A stretch of 64,000 nt of DNA from NCBI GenBank assembly GCA_025617745.1, contig CM046853.1, positions 51,353,021 to 51,417,020 of the forward strand. The letters run 5' to 3'. The notes beneath the pieces were generated by a model, which was given only the letters and a program-made list of their open reading frames with translations, was not told the DNA's origin and ran no database searches. The translations under genes were made by a program, and so were the position numbers. Shown piece after piece: positions 24,690 through 37,562 of this stretch; position 1 is the first letter of the stretch, and every line of letters starts with the position of its first letter. The DNA is from Heliocidaris erythrogramma (Eukaryota; Echinodermata; Echinoidea; Camarodonta; Echinometridae).

Positions 24690-25060
24690 CTTTAAAATAA
24701 AGTTGCCCCCTTTGTTAAAGAGAAAGCTGAGTTCTTTCTGGTGATGGAGAAAAGGTAATCTGTGAGCTTTCTCGTTCTCTTTATGTCACTTAGGAAGACT
24801 ATCATAAGTGAAATGTCCTCAGCATCTGAGCATAGGACTGCTCTTCCGAAAAATGCCCTGATATTCGAAATATTACAGGAAATAGCTGTAAGGTTTGGAC
24901 CAGACTTTATGCCACATTATGTGTGTAGTCCCTTATATATTTATGTGTGCGGTGCATGTGTCTTGCAGCAACGTTGAGTCAATTTCTTAGCACTTTGATG
25001 ATTCCAAAATCTCATAAAATGCACCAGTTCTTATACTACATAACCAACCTTTTTCAATTA
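24690..25060 (-). repeat. Mid-repeat family D copy, minus orientation
   Basis: Parallels 11600-11990 in block order: 'gtgagctttctc', 'ggaagactatcataagt', 'actgctcttcc', 'gtgtgtagtccc', 'gagtcaatttct', 'gatgattccaa'. Confidence 0.6.
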
Positions 25061-25809
25061 CCTCCAGTTAGTTTCTTTCACAAAGAAATCGCACGTCCAG
25101 AACATCATTCTTTCCTCCTGTTCCTTTCCCAGTGCCGATCCATGCCCCCCCCCCCATATCCTTATCTGTACAGTTGTTTCCCCCACGCGGTTCCTTACAA
25201 CTTGCCACATTTCATTTCTGCTTCGTTTCATAACTGCTTTTTGCTAAGAACGCGTCATTTTCTTTTATTGCAGGCACCAGAGCGAATCTATCATCATAAA
25301 TTTTAAACCATTCTATCTTTCCTCTGGGAGCAGCAAAATACGGCTAGTTCCAGTTTGTCTCGTTTAGCAGTGCAAAGTCCCCAATAAAATACCATGATAA
25401 ATTGAAGGGAAAGCTTGTAGTCAAGACGAGGTGTCGTAATAACGAATGTATTCATGATCGTATTATGATGTAGGCTATTATCAGTGCCGAGAAAAGACAT
25501 TTGAATACATTTTTCATGTCATTTCCGCCGTTTGACGATATACGCAACGAATTGTCCAGAAAGAGGAATCTGAAGTGAGAAAGACCATGCAATTCTATGT
25601 TGTTTCCTTTAATGACGGATTTCTGTACATTTCATTTCAATAAAACTATATATCAAAATCATGGCGAGTAATTTTAGACAAAATGATCCAAGAGAGAAAT
25701 AATTATTGTCAATCTTATAATCAAATGTTATGGTGTTATAATGATGACATGATTAGCAATAAGGGGAATATAATATAGTGTGATTCTGTTAATTTAATTT
25801 GGATTATTT

Positions 25810-26110
25810 GAATAATCAGGATAGCGATGTTTTGGTCCTGTGGAAAAGGCACTGGACTGTGGTTCTCATGCTAGGTACGGGGTTCGGACCCCTGCCACAA
25901 CACCGACATCCTTTGGCAAGAAATTAATCTACATTTGCCACACTCGACCCAGGTGAAGTGAATTGGTATCAGTGTTTCCGGAAGGAAGGAATTCATTGAA
26001 TACTTCAGCGCCAAATTAGAACTGTAGTAAATTATCCAAAGCTTTTCGGAAGCTCGTAAAGACATTGATAGAATGTGTGATATGCGTTAAACAAGAACGA
26101 AAAGGGCAAA
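25810..26110 (+). repeat. tRNA-derived SINE, diverged
   Basis: The head has a B-box-like 'ggggttcggacccc'. The body contains 'atcctttggcaagaaattaa' and 'ctacatttgccacactcgac', shared with the SINE at 12840. The 3' end is 'gtgatatgcgttaaacaaga'. It is older and shorter than the copy at 12840. Confidence 0.65.
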
Positions 26111-28589
26111 ATAAAAAAAAAATTGTAGATCCACATGTGCAATTAATACACTGTAATTCTTTTTTACTGCTTTGTGTAATGATGTTTATATTTGTGATTT
26201 TTATGATTTGTCTTGATTTTTATCAATAAAAACTAAAAGAAAAAAAAGATATTGTGAAAGTACGACAGGGGGTACAAAAGTGAAAGTAAATATTGGGTAG
26301 TTTAGATCGATTTCGGTGGATCTAATTAATTAGGAATAAACAAAATGAAGAAGTGCGAAAGGAAATCATGAACAGCACTGCATAGGGAGGAAATAAAAAG
26401 GCTTAAAAGAAAAACGACTCCTTTCAAATTCAAATAAACGGCTTGTTATGGAAAATCACATCACATCGTATAGCTTACTTGATTGTTTTGGAATTTACTT
26501 TATATTTTTCACGTATAGTTCGGTGTAGAAATGACATATGAAAATTGTGATTGCATTTGAGGCACGGCAATTGCTATCTCGGAATTCTTTATCGAGCCTT
26601 TATTGAATTTTTCTGAGGTGTGTACATTGCCTAGAGGGGCATGAAAAAGCCATTTGTGTGTACTTTGTCTGTCCTTTTAGGTTCAGACTAAGAAAACAAT
26701 GCATATTTTATTGGAGAGGGGCTGTTGCCACTCGTTTATGCCAAATTGCCATGGTAACTCATTTCGGTGATTACCAATGTATCAGCTGTGTAGGTTTTTT
26801 TCGCCTTTCCCCCATTAAACTCCGGACATTAACACATCATGCGGAATACTTTAGCTTTCAATATAAGATTTTAATGACAGATCGTTGCGCTTATATTTCA
26901 AATAATTGTTGTCGCAAGTATTTTTAAATAGGCCATGCAGAGTAAAGAATAAAATTCCACTCAGGAAGAACAGATGCGTAGGGAACTGTGGTGTTATTGA
27001 ACTTATACGGGATTGATAGCTAATGTCAATACTTCATATGAAGCGTTATAATCTAATAAAATCGAAAACAGTCATGTGACATAGCTGCCTTTCAAGTGCT
27101 AATGTAACGAACCAATCTCTCCCGAGTGGCCAATTGTATCCTAAATGGTCTGCAAACACACTCTGATTTCTGTCTCTCCAGAGGTAATGAATCGCGATCT
27201 TTCGGTGTTGGAGAAGATTGGGGATTTTATTAATAAGTGCGGCGCCATTTTACCTGAAATAATTGTATAGAAGATGTGGAAGAGAGTAATTGGCGAGTCG
27301 TCCCACGGAGGCTCACATCATCCTCATTCATTATGAATGGTATAGAAGAGACACGATTAGCTTGCATGGTGCAGGGATGATTTTCCAGAAACATCCCATG
27401 AAAGAAATGCCATCGGAGCAATCAAATATTGATTATGTAAACCTAAAAAAAAAAGAAAATAAAAAAAATTGTATGTAACCTTTCACTTTTACATACGAAT
27501 GATTTATGACTAAATAGCCAGGATCTTGAAGATATTGAAAACCAGATTTACTTTTTCCGAACCTCAGGTTGTGATTCTAAAAAGAATTCTTAAAGTTTAA
27601 TTTGAAGAAGTGTAATGAAGGCAGGCTGTTGGATAGTAAACAGGATGTTTCTTGGAAATGTTTTTATATTAATATCGACATTTTTTAATGAATGAGGTTC
27701 AGTATTTTTCCGTACTAAACGAAGGATAAAGTTCCAAATGTTTAGACACACTCCAATTTGATGATACTCGGGGGGGGGGGGGGGAGACTTTGCCTTAAGA
27801 TTTTGAATGTGATCAGAATTTGCCGCCAAAAGAAAAGCCTAGAAAAACAAAAATAGGAGAAAAGGTATGAAAGAAGGTATCATCGTGTCGAATTCCCAAT
27901 TTTGTTCTATATTGATAAGCATTAGAAGTTCTACCATTTAAAATCAAGAATATCCGACATGCAGATAAGTAAGGATGCTGAAACTTGCCGACAAGAATGG
28001 AAATAGTGGTGAAATGTTTTTTTTTTTTTTTTATAATTGCCGTGAGCAATTGCTTTGCGGAGCAAAATCCTTAAGCTGTATGTCACATCATCTCCATCCA
28101 CGCTCCCCTTGCCCTCTCTAGCACCGCCCTTGACGGCACTGCATAATATGAGAGAAAATTACCTTGGCAGATCTTTAAAGGATACGTGGTTAGCATCCCC
28201 TCAGTGCGCAGCCAAACATGAAGAAGAGTTTCACGCGTCCCAGGAGATGTCATCATCTTAAATCAAGCAGCGCCCCTTCCATTCTGGACTTTCTCGTCCG
28301 AGTTACGTGGAATGTAAATATAGAATTGCATTTTAGATGAGTCCCTTGGGAGCGGTCCTTGATTTTGGCGCCCCGCACGATTACGTAAAAGAATTTGAGG
28401 AAATAGGAACAGAGTGAAGAGATTGGAAGAGACAGATCTGTATCTGTATCTGCATCCATCAGTCATTTAATCACGTCATGCTTAACCTGTATTTTCCGTG
28501 CATGGGAGAGGGCGAGGAGGAAGGGGGTCATTAAACCTTCAAATTATCATTTTGAAATTCGTCTCTTTTAAAGTGTCCCGACCCCACCC

Positions 28590-28592
28590 CCA

Positions 28593-28628
<36 letters not shown>

Positions 28629-28731
28629 CTTTCTCTTTCTCTCTTCCTTCCATTTCATTTCATTTCACTATACTCTCTCTAAAACTGTTATCCTCTTTGC
28701 CTAATTCTCATCTCCCCTCTCTCTCTCTCTG

Positions 28732-28735
<4 letters not shown>
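28590..28735. repeat. CT-rich microsatellite
   Basis: (CT)n tracts with 'tttcatttcatttca' between them, running into the TA array that begins at about 28731. Confidence 0.95.

Positions 28736-28824
<89 letters not shown>
28731..28824. repeat. (TA)n microsatellite, about 45 units
   Basis: Almost pure TA with one 'ttta' interruption. A second TA tract at 28979-29002 follows the element at 28830-28978. Confidence 0.97.
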
Positions 28825-28825
<1 letters not shown>

Positions 28826-28829
28826 TTTT

Positions 28830-28978
28830 ACTAAAGGGTACATTAGGTCGACACCTAACAATGCGGTTTATTCCGTCATAATAGCGACCCCTACATTAGG
28901 TAGACAGTTGGTGTCATTAGGTCGACAGTTGTCTATAGAAATGAGACAAAAACTGTCCTCCTAATGTACCCATTAGGG
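28830..28978. mobile_element. TA-inserted short element, family B, opposite orientation to 14134-14262
   Basis: The ends are 'actaaagggtacattaggtc' and 'cctaatgtacccattagg'. The interior contains 'gcggtttattccgtcataat', the reverse complement of the copy at 14134. It is bounded on both sides by (TA)n. An extra repeat of the sub-motif 'cattaggtcgacagttg' makes it about 20 bp longer. Confidence 0.78.
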
Positions 28979-29079
28979 GTATATATATATATATATATAT
29001 ATGTTATTTTGTTGTCCCTTTTCAGTGGTGTGGCTACTCTATAAATTACTTCCTGTCATTTTTTTTTACCAGATCGCCT

Positions 29080-29280
29080 GGTCGCATTTTCTTCATCAGA
29101 TTTTAGTCATTCTGACTAGGATTTTGTTCATTTTTACTCGGATTCTATTCATTTTGACTAAGATTCTATTCACTTCAACCCAAAGCTGGTAGTTTTGACT
29201 AGGATAGTGCAGGTGCCCGTGCGAATAGTTATTCTCGTCAAATCTGACTAGATTCTAGTCATACTTGACTAGATTGTTTT
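29080..29280. repeat. Degenerate tandem repeat, about 24-bp unit
   Basis: 'tttgactagga(t)tctattcatt'-like units repeat at least four times (29090-29175), with further 'gactagattctagtca' copies to 29275. There is no coding potential. Confidence 0.6.
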
Positions 29281-32200
29281 TAGAGTGTAATGCTCAATAA
29301 CTACACATTTTTTATTGCTATTTTCAAATATCCTCCAGAGTGTAATAATCACTATCAGTAAAGATCAAAGGTTCCGTCGGAAATGGAGACGGTTATTTTT
29401 TAATCAATGCATAGACATTCCGATATAACTATGTCCGCAGAACTCTCTAATCACATTATTGCAGGAGGAGATTATATCTTATTATCTCTCATTTCCTCTT
29501 TCATCCACTCCCCTGCAAACTCTGTGAATGATAGGCATCATAGACAGAACAAAACAGCTAACTTGTTTGCAGTTGGCAATACGCAATTACCTAATTTCTG
29601 AACATTGGGGTCATTTATGAATGCCGCCTAATCGTGCATAATGGCCTAATAACAATGAGATAGCCGCCATGTTTGCTCGATTCTCTGTGTTCCGTGCATG
29701 TGCTTTAATTGCGGAGTTTGAATTCTTTTATTTTAATTCGATTTTTATGAAAATCTCATTCCAAGTAGACATTCTGCCTTCCGTTCACCCTTATTAGCCA
29801 GTACTCCACTTTATTGACCCACTTTAGACGTAATTGCTGGCAGCAAACATAGGATAAATTAGAATGATCTTTGTCGATAATTGAAAGATGAAATTTGTAG
29901 GACTACATGCATGGCTCCTGAGACAAAATGTGGTTGAGAAAGAGAGTCCTTCTCCCCCTGTTCTCTCATTAGTAGAGTAATTCTAGTCAAATCATTTAGA
30001 TGAGCCAATATTGATTTATGGAGAAGGTATATTCTTTGATGAACGTATTCATGCCGGAGAAAATAGTATTTCTTTGTAAAACAGTAATGATAATTTAATT
30101 AGGTATCAAGTACTTTCTGTCGGAATAGAGCTGTAAGGGAAGAAAGAGAGAAAGTAAACTAAAAGAGAGCGGAAGGATGTTAAAGTTTATGTAGAGGTAA
30201 TGGAGTCGCAATTATATTGAAGTAAAGTGTTATCCTATTCATCCTTTAGATACTGACAACTTTCAAAAAGCTATTTCTTTGAAATGGGAGGATGTACGAA
30301 AATAAAAAAACTTAAATCATAACCGGAGATTTAGGTTATGAACAGGGGAACTTGATTATTAACTCTTTATTCTGTATAGCAGCATAACGTTGTAATTATC
30401 CAGCTATTTATCAACTAGCATTAAAGAAATCTGGAGGAAGTCTGTTGAGGAGGGGCTTACCAAAATTTACATTTGGCTTCAACCAAGAAATGAGTACCAC
30501 AATGCAGTCTACTATCTGTCTTGATGGTGATGTATACCTATCCTAGATGCCAGCCTCCGATAAACCCTAAAATAGCTGTGCCTGGTGATGATAAAAATGT
30601 GAAGTGGTCTATAAATTTCTGAAAACTCTCTTTAAGTTATAGTTAAACAAATGCAAAGGCTACTTGTCATTTTAATTGTAGGAATGCCCCAAATTTCGAA
30701 TTGTTCTTTAGAGTTTTGTTTCAGTAATTCAGGCGGTATTAAATTATACGTCATTACTCATCATTGTAACATAATTCTTTAACTCCAGTTCTCTGTTTAA
30801 CTTCTTGTGTTCTATATAAACTGTTTGGGGGGAAAATACGTAGAATTCCACATCTGGCTTTTGCAATGTATAACCTTTCAGTCGGTAGTATAAAGATTCA
30901 AGTAAAGACGGACGAGCATTATAATCAATCAAAACAGAGGAAGTTTTGTGGAATGTCCGTAATGGTTCGTGGATCTTATTTCATCGGTCGAAACCAATTC
31001 CATGTCAGCCGTCGATAACGAAGTTAATTTGCCATCGAGATCTATTTTCATAAACACAATTGTAAATTTGCCGCGACATCGGGTAACGTGAGGCCAACAG
31101 AATTGTTTCACAGTAGCCCCTCCCCCCCCCCCCCCCCCCCGCCCTGAAAGGATACTCTTATTTCAAGCACCCTTCTTTGATCCTATGGACAATAGAGATA
31201 TGGCAAAAGCTCATGGACGAGACCGACAGCCCACGAATTCAACACGTCAGTCTCGTGTAACAACTTTTCTGAGAGTTCGCTTGACCGATATATTGTCGGT
31301 CTCATGGACCGTCGGTCTACTGGAATGTCCCGTGAAGGTATATCGACCTTTTCGAATTATATATCCTGATGTATTGTCACCAGAAAGTAATTTTTTTAAT
31401 GTCTTTGAACGGAGGGAAAGATTTTTGTAAATTGACAGCTTGCTAATTCTTTTGCTAATTTGACTTACAGTACATGTAAAATATCTTTTCCACTCGCCAT
31501 GTTCCACTCTGATGATATCTCCGTTCCACATTGTATCTCTCAAGGGGTATGTTCATCAAAGGCTTTGATTTGAAAATTTATAGTGGAAAACTAGATTACC
31601 ATTACCAAAGGCTGCCATGTACAGCCAGTTACGACCGGAAATGGGTTAACGTATGCAAAGCTTTGTGATTAAGTGCAATTATGTATCGGTGCCTATTGCT
31701 TCATTTCTTACCGATTGGCACTTTTAGCTTTCACCTGCATGTGCCAATTAGCAATCATGGCGAATATAGGATTACTCCAGCTTCCTTACAGGTAACGATG
31801 CACCTCAATTCTTACTTTGAAAGATCAAAACCGATCGGTCATACACCTACGGAGGAGGTCTGTGTGTTTATATTTTTTGTAAAAGAGAGAGAGCGAACTT
31901 GGTTGTACATGTTTCAGTGTATCAGTATGTTTCAGTATGCGCAGGACACATAATCCTACACTGGTCAGATTGACTCAGTGATAATGAAATTCAACCGACA
32001 GACGACCCTCACCTCGTGCAGCAATGTACCTGAATCACAGCTGCCCTTCACACATTCCTATTCAAATATCTTTCCCGGTATTCGTCTCTCGCTGTCGCTG
32101 ATATTAGTCGAAGTCCTTGTCGTGCTCCTTATCATGCTTGTCAGGGTTTTGATCAAACAGAACGAGAGGGATGAAGAGTCGTGCGATTATGCACGTAATA

Positions 32201-34231
32201 TCGCAAATGCCTCGTAAAGTAGCTCTTGTGCTTGAAACTGATTATTTGTTCTTGGTTGTACCCCAAAGGCCAGATCATATCGAGATGTCTTTCCCCTTCC
32301 TTTTTCTCCGTAATCTTAAATTATGCCTTGCGTCTTTTTATCTATTTTGATGACACATTTCTCAAGTGGCCTGCCAGGACTTCTACAATGTTCACGTTGA
32401 AGCTTATTCCCGACCTGTGTTTGTTTTGACCTGTTTTTGTATTTGCCTTGGTGAAGAATAGCGATCATATTTTATGAACCTGCAAAATAAAGTAATGATA
32501 AATGATCAAAAGAAAAGGAACAAAAATAGAAGTACAAGTGATAACAACTGTAATTGTGAGAATATCAATAATAATAGCAATAATCTTCATAACATCCAAT
32601 GCAATCTGAATCGTATTTATACTATTAACAGTAACAATTATCATTATAACAATTACAGTATTATCAGTTTAAATTATACAACAATCATCCGCATGTATGC
32701 TTTTAAAAAAAAGGTCGGAACAATTTACCCGTTATTGGGTAAAAAGGTAACCCAACTTATTTTAGGTGGGTCAAGGGGCATTGTATAGTCCTTAAGGATC
32801 ATTAAAGAACAATACATTAACATTATTTTCGTGTGTATAATATAATGGTGAGATATAATTTAAAATAAGAGTGTTATATCTTGACAAGTTGTTTATATGC
32901 GTAGACTAGCTAAACAAAATTTACAGTGTGCATGTCATGGAGATTTAAAAAAAAAAATCTTATTTTCGTTCCGACCTAAATAAGGATTGTCAAGTCTGCT
33001 GGTTATTCATAGCTTTTAGCCTTCATGATAATTCTTAATCAACCTTCCTGCGATTCTGTGTCAAGTTTGCATTTGTTTCAGGGGAGAGTAGGTTCCGCTT
33101 CAGCCCACTTGTGCTTAAGATGTTGATGCTGCACAAGGGGGCTTCAGGCTTTTAGATGTTATAAAGGCTTTCCCGGAGATACCAAAATAAAGGAAGTATA
33201 TATAGGAAGAATACTTTGCAGTCATGCAGGATCTCATCTACATGTTGACTCTTGAATAATGCCCCTTGTACTTCAACTTCGGAAGGGCAAGGAAAATGCA
33301 TTTCTTTCCCCTTTTGCACGATGCATGTTTGCGCGCAGTTTTTCAACAGCATTGTATTAATGAAGGAAAAGGAGCAGTGACGTTTCATTAAATCTCTCCC
33401 TAAACTTCGCCGCCAGATGGATCATGTACAAAGCATAATTTATTTGCTGTCTTTTCAGGGAGAAAATAAGAGAAAAGAAGAGTTGTGCTATCGAGTGTAA
33501 TCGAAGACAATCACGAACCTGTCAATAATGAGGACAATGATTGAAATTGAAATACGCTTGCACGAGTATTATGCAAACTCAAAGAAAAATATCTTAGCAT
33601 CGTTCGGATATCCTCAGGTTCATGTTAATTATCTTAATGTTTATGCTTAACGATCCTTCAGAGTTAAGACGGGAACCAACTTTAAAAAACTGGCATTCAT
33701 CCGAAACTATTTTGGCATCACCATTTCGATTTTGTATAGATGATCACGAGCAAATTAATGAGGAATGTTGTATGTTTAACACGGGGTTTATTTTTTTTAA
33801 GAGGGAGGGGGGGGGGGGGGGGCTTTGTTGATAATACTGACCATGCTGACAGTGATTTCGTTATAGCATTGTGATATCTAAGGTTATGAAACTTGATGTG
33901 ATAAAGGATGAGATGGAGAGAGAGAGAGAGAATGGACAGGTTGAAAGAGATACTGTGTCATCCTATGTACAACGTTTAGATAGGAATTAGGAGGAAGAGA
34001 GAGAGAGAGGGGGGGGGGGGGGGGAGAGATGGTTAAACAGAATTAAAGGACGGAAAGCTGAAAGGCAAGAGAAGAAAAGCAATGGAAAACTTGCTTTCAA
34101 TTAGTGTGATTTCCAACAAGTTTTGTATTAAAGTTTGTGTACATTTCGCACGCTAAACAATCATAATTATGTAGAATCACTTCAAGCACGATTTTCTCGA
34201 AATGCTTTACCATTGATTACCAGAACTCAAG

Positions 34232-34377
34232 ATCAGGGGCCCCGTTTCATAACTGCCACATTTCTATGACAAATTTGTTCCCAGCCAATCAGATGAAAGG
34301 ATTTCAGTAGCATATAACAGTTATTGCAACTTGTTATTGATAAAAGGTTTAATGAAATGGGGCTCAGCTTTTGAAGA
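34232..34377. mobile_element. Palindromic MITE, family A
   Basis: Starts 'atcaggggccccgtttcata' and ends 'ttaatgaaatggggctcag'. It shares 'cagccaatcagatgaaagga' with the copy at 17544. It lies about 140 bp upstream of the predicted cassette exon at 34514. Confidence 0.8.
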
Positions 34378-34513
34378 CTCAGTGATCCAAGTCTAAATGT
34401 GCCAAAAATATCACAGCATATATATTCTGTAATATGATTATAATTTGCTAGGGTGTTGTTTATCTGTAGTTCACAACATTTGTCCCCACACAACCCATTT
34501 CTTTTTCTTCCAG

Positions 34514-34606
34514 GCAATTGATCTAATGGCTTATTCATCAGAGTCTGAAAAGCGCTTGAAAAGAAGCTTGAGTCAACAGCCATATAAACACCACTTTAGT
34601 ATAGGG
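34514..34606 (+). CDS. Predicted cassette exon of the receptor guanylyl cyclase (31 codons)
   Basis: A strong acceptor ('tttctttttcttccag') precedes 93 bases that are open in phase 0, followed by a GT donor with a weak context ('gtcagt'). The translation begins 'AIDLMAYSSESEKRLKRSLS' and ends 'HHFSIG'. Both neighbours also meet in phase 0, so inclusion or skipping leaves the frame intact. The insert falls between 'GSRMSLAS' and 'GSAESGTSVW', within the stretch that carries the regulatory phosphorylation sites in mammalian NPR-A/NPR-B. It adds a serine-rich, basic segment. I recall no equivalent in vertebrate receptors. The evidence is splice signals, phase and location only; without a transcript or homologue it could be a chance match. 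Confidence 0.5.
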
Positions 34607-34711
34607 GTCAGTTTACAACATTTTCTAATGATTCTCCCCCTCTCTCTATTGCTTTTTATCTTCTCTCTCCCACTCTCTCTCTTTATTTCTTTCTTTCTCT
34701 TTTCCACCATT

Positions 34712-34749
<38 letters not shown>

Positions 34750-34769
34750 GTATCTCCTTCTACATACAG
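34607..34769 (+). other. Short intron or exon-flanking sequence with CT microsatellite
   Basis: If the 34514 exon is used, this is a 163-nt intron. Otherwise it is the end of intron 3. It holds (CT)n at 34720-34746 that runs into the polypyrimidine tract of the exon at 34770, so CT-length variation could affect acceptor strength. Confidence 0.6.
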
Positions 34770-34841
34770 GGGTCAGCAGAGTCGGGCACCAGCGTGTGGG
34801 GGAATAACCAACAGATCTTCACAGTGACCGGCTTTTACAAG
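34770..34841 (+). CDS. Receptor guanylyl cyclase exon: start of the kinase-homology domain
   Basis: The exon lies between 'catacag' and 'gtaggt', 24 codons, phase 0 to 0. It reads 'GSAESGTSVWGNNQQIFTVT' and then 'GFYK'. In NPR-A/NPR-B the equivalent serine/glycine-rich stretch replaces the glycine loop of true kinases and contains the last phosphorylation sites. '(Q/Y)(I/V)F...T(G/A)xxKG' is the conserved lead-in to the first beta strand. Confidence 0.9.
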
Positions 34842-35149
34842 GTAGGTCGAGTTTATAGACACGCTCTTAATGTCCAAACCTTTATATACCCAGCTTTAAC
34901 AGCATAAGTGTCTGCAATTATTGTACTTGAAATGGGAGAAAATAGTCCAGGCCATGACCTTTACCGTAGGTGATATAGATGTTAAAAGATGATGATCAGT
35001 AATGGTCGTTCACTCGTCTTGTGGAAGAAACTGTCTAGAACTTATTGGTTTTGTATACTTCATAATTAATAATTATTGTTTATCAATAGGTTTCGAAAAC
35101 ACCGAAATGTTAACAAATGGACTCATAATGTATTGCTGAAAACCACATA

Positions 35150-35400
35150 CAGTTAAAAGCACTGCGCACAGATATGGATATATGGGACTACACACACCAC
35201 GGTGGTATCAAAATCTGGTTCAAAGTTTCAAAAATATTATTGATTTTATTAAAAAATGTAAGGGCATTTCAAGAGGAATCCCCCTTTTTCTTTCTTTTGC
35301 TTAAATGTGAAATTGTTACTATGATAATCTTTTGTCACGGAAACATTTTTTTCGAAAGCTTTACCTTTAACAGAACTCAACCGTCTCGTTAATAAAGATA
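35150..35400 (+). repeat. Mid-repeat family D copy, plus orientation
   Basis: Contains 'gcactgcgcacagatatgg', 'tatatgggactacacaca', 'gtaagggcatttcaagagga' and 'ctatgataatctttt', in the same order as the copies at 45105 and 55570. Confidence 0.6.
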
Positions 35401-37562
35401 AATCAAACATAGTGTGCATGAGAGAGTTCAGGAGAAGGTCGCCTTTGAAAAGAAATGTGTCAAAGAAAGGTCACGTGATCCGATGATCATCAGCAGTAGA
35501 TATGAAACTGTTATCCGCAAATATCAAACTCAAAAGGAATTTATGAGAATATCGTTGGATTTTATTATTAAAGCTGGGTGCAATTTTGTAATTTTGTTTC
35601 ACAATAGATTACACAAAGAGCCATTACAGGCTTGCAGACCCATGCCTCTGTATTATGACGCTATTGAATATCCTGTGTAGCAACTCATTAGGGCATGCGA
35701 CATTTGTATGCCTATTACAAGAGATATGTTACTCCACCATCTTATACGCTAATCATAATGCAAAAACATCTTTCCAACTTCTGTTGCACTTTTGTACGAT
35801 TAGAACATCAATCTTGCAAAGCAGCAAGGAGCCAGAACAAATATGGATTAAAAAACAAATTGCGGACATTCTCTTATTTCGTCTTAAATGAACGTGACTC
35901 GCTTACAGCCATGCGATGTTTACTTAATGCGACGCATGTGTCCGCCGGCTCGTCAAACAAGCAGTGTATATACTGTTCCCCTCAAACCGTTGGTAATTCC
36001 CCTTGTTTACATGGAAAATTGACTTGCTCGACGGGAAATATGAAGGTTGGCTTAATGAAGACATTTTGATGAGAAATTGGCCGCTGCTGGTGTTTCGCAG
36101 TTGTCATCTTAAGTCTCGCTTTGGTATCCGCAGCGCTCATTGCAAACGGCGAGAAAGGGAGCATAAACTCTGCATGTGCCTGTTAATCACGATGTCTGTC
36201 CCTCTCAGAAGCAATAAAGAATTGCTTAATTGAGTTGAATATTAGGCGGAAACGATTTTTTAGATCCCAGGTATGTAAATGCAAATAAGGGTAAGCTCTC
36301 ATGTTGCCCTATGTCACCAATCGGTTTTATTACATGATATAAATCTCTCGCTCCCTGAAGTCTGTCCAATGAGTGCTTGCGGATGAGCAATCAAGTTAGG
36401 GCTGGTGTTGGCGTGGGCTTTTTACCCTCTCTCTTCTGAATGTAGGAAAGCAAATACTTTTGTTCTACAAGAAGGTTAAACAATCAAATGCCACCTTTTA
36501 ACGATGTTAGCGGCTACGAATTGGTAGGCTAGCAACAAATCGTAAACCTTTATAAATGACATGATATATGTAGCCCACAAATCGGGCTTATCGTAGTTAA
36601 TAATATCAATATATGTGATGTTAACCAAAGACCGCTTTACTATCAAGGAAGATTTTCGCCACGTTTAGTCAACATTTCCTTTGAAGATGATTGTCTTAGT
36701 TGTCCCAGGGCATGTTATTGAAGGAAGAAAGTGTCTGGGTTGTAGTACAGGGGATAGTTGTCTTAGAAATCCATATAAATGATCTATATTTTGGTGTTTT
36801 TTATAAATAGTGTATGTTTTGAACCAGGTCTTATTTTTATAGGACCTAATGATTCTGTGACCTAAAATATTATGAGGACTTTTATTAACTGCATTATCAA
36901 CGGTTCAAAATGTTAGTTCCTCCGGAAATGCATTTTAGATTCTAGAAATCGATATTACCGCATTATTTTTTATTCCTGAGCTCCCTCCATCATAGTTGCC
37001 CTAAATATAAGTCTGTGATGGAGTATATACGGGTTGCTCAGCTATCATTTATCAATGGCTGATGGCGAATTTTGACGAAGACATGACTGTGAACGACCAG
37101 ATGTTTTTAACGATGTTTACAGCTAACAGAAATGTACATATACGTCCACCAATGCTACATTAAACTACTTAATATGTCAGCTATTGCATTTTACCGTATC
37201 TCGTTTGGAGGATTATGAATGCAAAGCAAAAATGCCACATCCTCTGTTTTCAATGAACGTTTATTTTCTCATAACGTTGAGAAATAATAAAATTTGGACT
37301 TTGGAGTATGATGATGAAAAAAAAATGCAAGAACTAATTTTTAGTTGAATGAAATGTTTAATCGTGCATCTAAAACAGTCAAAACAATCGTACGCATAAT
37401 TTAGGACAGATTTACTACATAGGACGAAGCTATTATGAAGCAAGGCCGCGTTGAGGAAATATTGCCCAAAGCGTTTTATTATACAGTCATATGATTATGT
37501 TCGTATTCTCATTTAACATTTCCCTTATAACCTAAGCATGCTGAAAAGAAAAGACATCTGAT

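Larger units (their letters stand above)
14567..34513 (+). other. Intron 3 of the receptor gene (20 kb)
   Basis: The largest clean intron, with donor 'gtaagt'. It contains no host exon that I can recognise. Repeats are listed separately. The stretches 14567-16470, 19900-22380, 25070-25800, 26110-28580 and 29290-34230 hold only AT-rich unique-looking sequence with isolated homopolymer tracts (C at 20656-20674, G at 27769-27783, C at about 31121-31140, G at 33806-33822 and 34011-34023). Confidence 0.75.

Noticed and set aside
35414-36233. Cluster of 76-124-codon plus-strand frames
   Set aside because: Mutually overlapping in different frames, with no domains and no splice sites placing them in the receptor frame.
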